Positions 59,182-64,000 of a DNA stretch of 64,000 nt are shown here, one piece after another. The translations under genes were made by a program, and so were the position numbers. Where the stretch lies: assembly GCF_047338595.1 (NCBI RefSeq), contig NZ_JBLFBO010000008.1:81297-145296 (forward strand), given 5' to 3'. Under the pieces are notes generated by a model. The model saw nothing but the letters and a program-made list of their open reading frames with translations. It had not been told where the DNA came from and searched no databases. Within the stretch, counting starts at the first letter, position 1, and each line of letters starts with the position of its first letter. Source of the stretch: Nitrospira_D sp019636945. Lineage in GTDB: Bacteria; Nitrospirota; Nitrospiria; Nitrospirales; Nitrospiraceae.

Positions 59182-60612
59182 TCATTCGCGACTAGTCCGA
59201 TTCTTGAGCGCATCTAGTCTGATCTTATCGAGACTGATATGTACTGATTTCTCTTGGGTGACGATCACTGCGCCAGGGGCCTGTCCTTTAGCTTTCTTCA
59301 CCCACTTCCTTCTGGTGTAGATGACATCGCCCTTACCGCTTTTTTTCAGATCGCTATAGAGCAGGGCCAGGGTTGCTGCATCACGAAGCGTTTCCAATGG
59401 AGGATCTGTCCCTTTCTCTAAACGAACGACGACGTGTGATCCGGGCGTTCCACGAGCATGCAGCCAGAGGTCGTCGCTCTTGGCCAGACCGAACGTGAGT
59501 TCATCGTTCTCGCGAGCATTGCGTCCGACGAAGATCGGGAGCCCGTCAGTCGAGGTAAATCGACGAAACGGTCCTCGTTGCTGAGCAATGGCACGAGCCG
59601 TTGGACTGGTGGCGACACGTAGCCGGGGAGAAGGTGTTGCCGGTGGAGTCCAGGTCCCTTGCTCAATTTCGTGAAGCTCCTGGCGCAGCCGCGCGAGACC
59701 GAGCTCGGCTTGTTCAATTCGAGGTGTGAGTTCACGTTGAGCGGCCAGATGTTTGCGATGCTTTCGAAAGTAGTCGTTCATATTGCCCTGGGGTGATTTC
59801 ATAGGGTCGAGCGGAATCGTCATTGTGGGGAGTTGGTCATCGAAGTAGTCGGTCACCTCGATCTGATCAGTTCCCTTCGCGATGGACCCAAGATTGGCTT
59901 TGATCAATTCTCCATACCGGGCATAGTCGCGGTAGGTGGCTGCTTTTGCAAGGTCGCTCCGCCAGGCTTCGATCAACCGTAGCTCTTTCTTCAGGGTTTT
60001 CTTAAGAATGCGTAGACGTTCTGTCTTGAGCCGGTCGCCGGCCCGTCCGGATTCCCGTTCACGGTAATAGGTATCGATGGCGTCTGAAACAGGATGTCTG
60101 CCTCCAACGCACCCAGTGAAGCGGCTAGGTGCCGGTTTCTGTGAGGCATCACCCTGACCTGGTGGTTCATAGGCTTGCCCGACATTCGTGCATTGGCGAG
60201 TGCAATCTCGCAGGATTCGTCGTTCGACATCGAGGACCAAGATATTGGCCTTGGGTCCGGTCAATTCACACATGATCACACGAGGTCCGTCCCTGCTGGT
60301 CATCTGCAGCTCGACAAGGCGGTCGTTCTCGATCTGATGGATGTCGTCGAGCCTGGCCCCCTGGAAGTGGGCCCGGAGAAACTGGCAGAAGGGGGGTGGC
60401 GTCGGTGGGTTGAGATGGGAACCAGTGGTGAGATGGAGCCGGGCGTTGTTCGGGTCACAGGAGATCAGTAGCCGATGGGTCTCACCCGGCATCCGAATGT
60501 CAAGCACGATCGTGTGAGCGTGTGGTTGATGGATCTTTTGTGTCCAGCCGCCACGTAGGGCTGGAGCAATTTCTGCAAGAACCAGTGCCAGATCCGTCCT
60601 GTTCAGTATCAT
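59182..60612 (-). CDS. rqcH: NFACT-family protein, RqcH/Rqc2 homologue
   Basis: 476 residues. RqcH binds the stalled 50S ribosome and directs C-terminal alanine tailing of blocked nascent chains. The N-terminal NFACT-N domain spans about 1-190; the middle is a coiled coil (RILKKTLKKELRLIEAWRSDL); the NFACT-R/DUF814 domain is C-terminal (GLPIFVGRNARENDELTFG, LWLHARGTPGSHVVV). The Asp97-Arg98 pair, essential for tailing in B. subtilis RqcH, is present at the same positions (IENDRLVEL). The protein is shorter than the ~570 residues of the Bacillus enzyme, mainly in the middle. Confidence 0.88.
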   Translation of the reverse strand: MILNRTDLALVLAEIAPALRGGWTQKIHQPHAHTIVLDIRMPGETHRLLISCDPNNARLHLTTGSHLNPPTPPPFCQFLRAHFQGARLDDIHQIENDRLVELQMTSRDGPRVIMCELTGPKANILVLDVERRILRDCTRQCTNVGQAYEPPGQGDASQKPAPSRFTGCVGGRHPVSDAIDTYYRERESGRAGDRLKTERLRILKKTLKKELRLIEAWRSDLAKAATYRDYARYGELIKANLGSIAKGTDQIEVTDYFDDQLPTMTIPLDPMKSPQGNMNDYFRKHRKHLAAQRELTPRIEQAELGLARLRQELHEIEQGTWTPPATPSPRLRVATSPTARAIAQQRGPFRRFTSTDGLPIFVGRNARENDELTFGLAKSDDLWLHARGTPGSHVVVRLEKGTDPPLETLRDAATLALLYSDLKKSGKGDVIYTRRKWVKKAKGQAPGAVIVTQEKSVHISLDKIRLDALKNRTSRE

Positions 60613-60836
60613 GAGAGGTTGTTTCTATTCCCCAGCAGGGCTGGACCGTTGTCGATGTTTCGCTATGCTGAGTAGTAGGCTACATGTTAAAGCGTGCTGG
60701 GGAGGAATATCCAGGGACGACGATGGTTTGCCGGTTTCTGCAGAAAAGAGACAAGGGTAGGTTGCTCAGCTTCGCCCTTGCACCCACTTTCCTGCTGCGC
60801 TAGAGTCCTGCTTACATTGTTCGTTATCGTCTCGCT

Positions 60837-62408
60837 ATGCACCTGTTCGATCCGCAGCCTCTCATCACATTACAGCATGAATTTCGTCTCTCGATGCGTC
60901 GACTGTATGCTGATCTGTGTCGGGAACTGCACGCTGACTGCGTTGATCTGTCGAGAGAGTTGAAGCTTCCAACCAGTTTCTTTGACCGTCTCCGCTCAGA
61001 GCTCCCACTGGAGTGCTATTCTAGATGGAAAGTTGTCGGTTGGATTGAGACCTTGAATGATCTCGTCTATCTTCTTGATGTGTATCGGCAACTGATAAGA
61101 GAGCAGGATCGGAGCGCGTTTGCAGCACAGTTTTTTGATGAATGCCGGGAGAAGTTTTTTGAGCATGGCTACATGGACGATCTATTCCCAAGTGGCCGTC
61201 CGCAGGTACGTGGTCTGGAGAAGCGAGTGTTGGCATTATGTCGACGACTGACGCAGGAGTTGACTGAGGAGTCGCTCTGGTTCGACCCATCTGGGACGGT
61301 GCAGTGGCTCTGCCAGCGGAAACTGACGCAGTGGGAGGTTTCAGGAAGTCTCTCTGACAATTTTGAGCGTGGCGAACAAGCTGGGACGCTTTCCGTTGAT
61401 CTGACTGGGGCGTGGTGTCAGGCGCCAGATGAGGTGCGGCGGGCGGTCCGTCAATCAGCAGGTCGAGTGGTCGTTCGGGTGGAACCGGCTCGTATCTCGC
61501 TCAAGATCGGCAAGACTGTCTCGCCGGTGTGGTCACGTGGCGGCGGGCAGGGACAATGGCACTGGGCCTATGTTCCATCGGTCGTCGCCATTCAACGCCA
61601 GGGTGTCCCAGTCACGGTCGGCCCCATGCTGGTTTACGGAAACGACCGTCAGCCCAAAACTGTGAAGCCCACTGATACGAGACAGATCGATCGAATCACG
61701 CGTGCTTGGGAAACAATTCAATTGGCGTGGCCGGAGGGATACGATCTCTTAATGTTGCTCACCGACCGCATTGTTCCGCTTCAGGCGAAGGGTGTCGTCA
61801 GTTTCAGTTATCGCCACCGGCCAGGGCTGTCATTTATCAATTGTTTTGATCGTGGCAATCTCGACCTGATTGATGATCTCATTCATGAGAACAGCCATCA
61901 CCATCTCAATCTGCTCTTGCGAAAGCATGTCATGTATCGCGACGATCATAACCAACAGATCTTCTATTCGCCATGGCGACGAAGCCTCCGTCCGCTGCGG
62001 GGCATTCTCCATGCAACCTTTACCTTTACCATGGGAGCGCTCTTGTTCGAGCGGCTTTCATCATGGGGAGTCGGCCGTCATGGAGGATCAGCATGGAAAC
62101 GGGCGGGGCTGACCATGCGAGATTTACAGCGAGCTCGATTCCGCTGCCTGGAAGAACTGGCGTCGGTTCGCTACTCGCTGCAAGATTTGCACTATGCCGA
62201 TCACCATCTTGGATGGCTGACGGGTTCAGGTCGGCGCGTAGTTGAACAGCTCACCGACGTGATTGATCGTGTCGAGCGAAATAGCAAGCGTATGGCGCGT
62301 GACATCGACCGTTCTCCGTTTGGACCTGCCTTGCGGAAACATCTCAAGGAACTGCAGAGAGCCCGCCATGCCTTTGGGCCGATGCGTGTCACTCCAGTCA
62401 CATCGTAG
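60837..62408 (+). CDS. HExxH-motif protein resembling aKG-HExxH peptide beta-hydroxylases
   Basis: 523 residues. The metal site is LIHENSHHHLN (His350, Glu351, His354). It is followed about 25 residues later by FYSPWRRSLRPLRGILHATF, whose SPWR-RPLxGxLH pattern with His392 is what I recall from the HEXXH domain of peptide-modifying enzymes (TIGR04267-like). The N-terminal 300 residues are mostly helical with no recognised domain. The predicted location is the cytoplasm. No small precursor-peptide gene or RiPP transporter is visible next to it. A metalloprotease is the main alternative. Confidence 0.65.
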   Translation: MHLFDPQPLITLQHEFRLSMRRLYADLCRELHADCVDLSRELKLPTSFFDRLRSELPLECYSRWKVVGWIETLNDLVYLLDVYRQLIREQDRSAFAAQFFDECREKFFEHGYMDDLFPSGRPQVRGLEKRVLALCRRLTQELTEESLWFDPSGTVQWLCQRKLTQWEVSGSLSDNFERGEQAGTLSVDLTGAWCQAPDEVRRAVRQSAGRVVVRVEPARISLKIGKTVSPVWSRGGGQGQWHWAYVPSVVAIQRQGVPVTVGPMLVYGNDRQPKTVKPTDTRQIDRITRAWETIQLAWPEGYDLLMLLTDRIVPLQAKGVVSFSYRHRPGLSFINCFDRGNLDLIDDLIHENSHHHLNLLLRKHVMYRDDHNQQIFYSPWRRSLRPLRGILHATFTFTMGALLFERLSSWGVGRHGGSAWKRAGLTMRDLQRARFRCLEELASVRYSLQDLHYADHHLGWLTGSGRRVVEQLTDVIDRVERNSKRMARDIDRSPFGPALRKHLKELQRARHAFGPMRVTPVTS

Positions 62409-62472
62409 AAGGTGTTCTATTTCTTGACGGGTGGTTCAATCGGAGTAGACTCGGTCGCAAGAGGTGAGAGCT

Positions 62473-63060
62473 ATGCGCGGCCGGAAGAATAGACAGCATG
62501 GCAGTCTTCCACAGGTTGCTCTACTTGGGTGCCTCTGTAGCCTGACAATGATTGTCGGAGCGACTGCTGCAGGTGCGGCCACAATCGAGAACTCTAAGTC
62601 CATCAAGATTGAGAAGTTGCTGACGCTGATCCGGGTTTCAGAACTTGAGTCGGAGTACGAAACGCTCACACAAAAGTATGTTACTGAGTATGAGCAACAA
62701 ATCAGAAAGTCCATCGCAGCCAGCTACCCCAATGTATCAGGTGATACGAAGAAGGAAATCGAACGGCTGCTCGATGCGTTCTTGAAAGACATCAGGCAGT
62801 CGATGGGGAGAGTGGAAACCCTCCACGATCATCTTAAGCAGGCCTATTCGAGAAACTTTGGCGAAGAGGAACTGGATCGCCTGATTGCGCACTATTCCTC
62901 TCCGGTCGGTGAAAAAGATGCGGGGATGAAGAAAAGCGCGGCCATCGAATACAACACGATGTGGACCGCTCAATTCATGAATCAATACAAGGCCCGCGTT
63001 GAAAAGTTGTTACAGGTGGTTGCCCTGGTTGCGCGGGGGAAGGCGAAACAGGGGGCGTAG
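62473..63060 (+). CDS. Exported DUF2059-like protein
   Basis: 195 residues from the ATG at 62473. A signal peptide (ALLGCLCSLTMIVGATAAGA) precedes a helical domain with the DUF2059 character: KIEKLLTLIRVSELESEYETL, then YSRNFGEEELDRLIAHYSSPVGEKDAGMKK. Such periplasmic helical proteins have no defined role. It starts 64 bases after the HExxH gene on the same strand. Confidence 0.78.
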   Translation: MRGRKNRQHGSLPQVALLGCLCSLTMIVGATAAGAATIENSKSIKIEKLLTLIRVSELESEYETLTQKYVTEYEQQIRKSIAASYPNVSGDTKKEIERLLDAFLKDIRQSMGRVETLHDHLKQAYSRNFGEEELDRLIAHYSSPVGEKDAGMKKSAAIEYNTMWTAQFMNQYKARVEKLLQVVALVARGKAKQGA

Positions 63061-63135
63061 CGGCACGATCTCACTCCGACCTCCCATCCACTCTTGACGT
63101 ATGTTGTTCTCTGACGAACTTCGGCAAAGAGGTTG

Positions 63136-63744
63136 ATGAAACCGGACCGGTGTGGCCCGTCTCTTGATCGTCTAGAGGGAAGAGGTACAGTGGAACCGAA
63201 GCGTAAGCGAATGATCAATGGGGTAATCTTCACCAGCGCCGTTGCCTTCTGTGTTGGCCTGGCCGATATGGGACAGGCCCGATCCACGTCAGATCTGTCA
63301 TCTCCGTACGTCGTTTCGTGGAATCGAACTCTCCCAACGGAGATGCGGTTCATCGTGTTGGCAAACTTCACCAGCGAGGCAGTCTTGGATCAAGACACGG
63401 GTCTGCTCTGGGAGCGGTCTCCTGCGACAGCACGCACTGATTGGAAGGCGGCTCGGTCGTATTGTCTGAATAAGGCGATTGGTGGTCAGAGAGGGTGGCG
63501 GTTACCCTCGATAGTAGAACTGACCAGCCTGCTTGACCCATCTGTCCAAGATTCTGATGCGATGCTTCCAGTCGGGCATCCGTTTCTCAACAACCCGTCG
63601 GGGTTCTATTGGTCGGGCTCGATGGATGGGGAATCCTCAAAGGCCTGGCATCTTCATTTGAGCAATGGCCATGTCCATATGGCCAGTAAAGCCTCTGCGT
63701 TCAAAGTCTGGTGTGTGCGAGGAGAAGGTGGAGCGGATCAGTAG
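63136..63744 (+). CDS. DUF1566 (Lcl C-terminal-like) domain protein
   Basis: 202 residues. An N-terminal hydrophobic segment (INGVIFTSAVAFCVGLADMGQA) may export it. The core is the DUF1566 domain: LDQDTGLLWERSPA, WKAARSYC, GWRLPSIVELTSLLD, FYWSGS and HMASKASAFKVWCVRG. DUF1566 is often part of adhesin-like surface proteins. The ATG at 63136 follows a TTG and is the best start. The last 256 bases of the window after this gene contain nothing I can name. Confidence 0.8.
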   Translation: MKPDRCGPSLDRLEGRGTVEPKRKRMINGVIFTSAVAFCVGLADMGQARSTSDLSSPYVVSWNRTLPTEMRFIVLANFTSEAVLDQDTGLLWERSPATARTDWKAARSYCLNKAIGGQRGWRLPSIVELTSLLDPSVQDSDAMLPVGHPFLNNPSGFYWSGSMDGESSKAWHLHLSNGHVHMASKASAFKVWCVRGEGGADQ

Positions 63745-64000
63745 CAGCACGCCGTGTGTTCTTGCCTCCCAGAACCTCCGTAAACGCTAGTCGAGATCAG
63801 TGAAACCTGCCAGTCAGCCACTTCATTCATGCTTTCATCAGTGTTCGGCTAGTCTATCAAAGCATCTCAGTCAGCCAGGCAAACCTACGAACCAAGGCGG
63901 GTCGTTGAAGCGCAATCATCTTTATGACGTGGATTTCCCTCTCCCCGCACTATTCTCCGTAAATATCCGACAGTCGCTCCTCCTGTGCTAATGGCGCTGA

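Overview
The window reads as chromosomal DNA of a Gram-negative, GC-rich (estimated by eye in the mid-50s percent) bacterium. The best fit is a member of the Nitrospira lineage (Nitrospirota). This is an inference, because there is no rRNA gene to settle it. It rests on a complete Tol-Pal system, lipoproteins, c-type cytochromes (a monohaem and a six-haem protein), and a molybdenum-cofactor/Tat/P-loop-assembly neighbourhood of the kind a nitrite oxidiser with an exported molybdoenzyme would need. Genes are densely packed on both strands. No insertion sequence, prophage or CRISPR array was seen.

Layout. 1-6.3 kb: the end of a VanZ-like gene, an AmgK/MurU-like pair for amino-sugar (cell-wall) recycling, an orphan NtrC-type regulator, a DUF1015 protein and a polyprenyl diphosphate synthase. 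6.3-12.5 kb: glutamate synthase gltB-gltD. 12.5-14.7 kb: a small accessory islet (possible decayed reading frame, trypsin-like protease, FkbM methyltransferase). 14.7-24.1 kb: mostly small or poorly characterised genes (PilZ, DUF5069, membrane proteins, a repeat-built exported protein, an NlpC/P60 lipoprotein, a Ycf46-type AAA ATPase, a metallo-hydrolase). 24.3-29.1 kb: trpS, a site-2 protease, a large LpoA-like/periplasmic-binding protein, xerD. 29.2-29.5 kb: tRNA-Val and tRNA-Asp. 29.5-36.2 kb: tolQ-tolR-tolA-tolB-pal and two tandem CpoB-like genes. 36.2-42.6 kb: mutL-miaA-mtnP-pfkB kinase-TPR lipoprotein-RodZ-like protein. 42.9-48.7 kb: cytochrome c, a five-repeat exported protein, a DUF3800 gene and a caspase-like lipoprotein that has lost its catalytic residues. 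49-57.1 kb: degP-tatC-mrp-moeA-mobB-six-haem cytochrome-ABC transporter. 57.3-64 kb: RRM protein, 2OG oxygenase, a response regulator, an RqcH/NFACT protein, a HExxH protein resembling peptide beta-hydroxylases, DUF2059 and DUF1566 proteins.

How the genes fit together. Two functional blocks stand out. The first is the Tol-Pal/CpoB envelope machine. The second is the 49-57 kb run, which combines periplasmic quality control, twin-arginine export, Fe-S carrier, molybdenum insertion (MoeA), MobB and haem-protein genes in one direction with several overlapping gene ends. I read it as a maturation neighbourhood for exported molybdo/Fe-S enzymes.

Most unusual signals. (1) Short degenerate 7-bp (once 8-bp) tandem arrays recur at gene junctions, often as two inverted arms around a short centre. 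One lies inside a coding frame and one covers a candidate start codon of mobB. (2) A pseudo-caspase with an intact EF-hand loop. (3) A stand-alone HExxH peptide-hydroxylase-like gene. (4) An Mrp ATPase with an Nbp35-like N-terminal cysteine cluster. (5) Two nearly identical terminators bracketing a repeat protein. All product names come from reading the sequence and recalling families; no database search was run.
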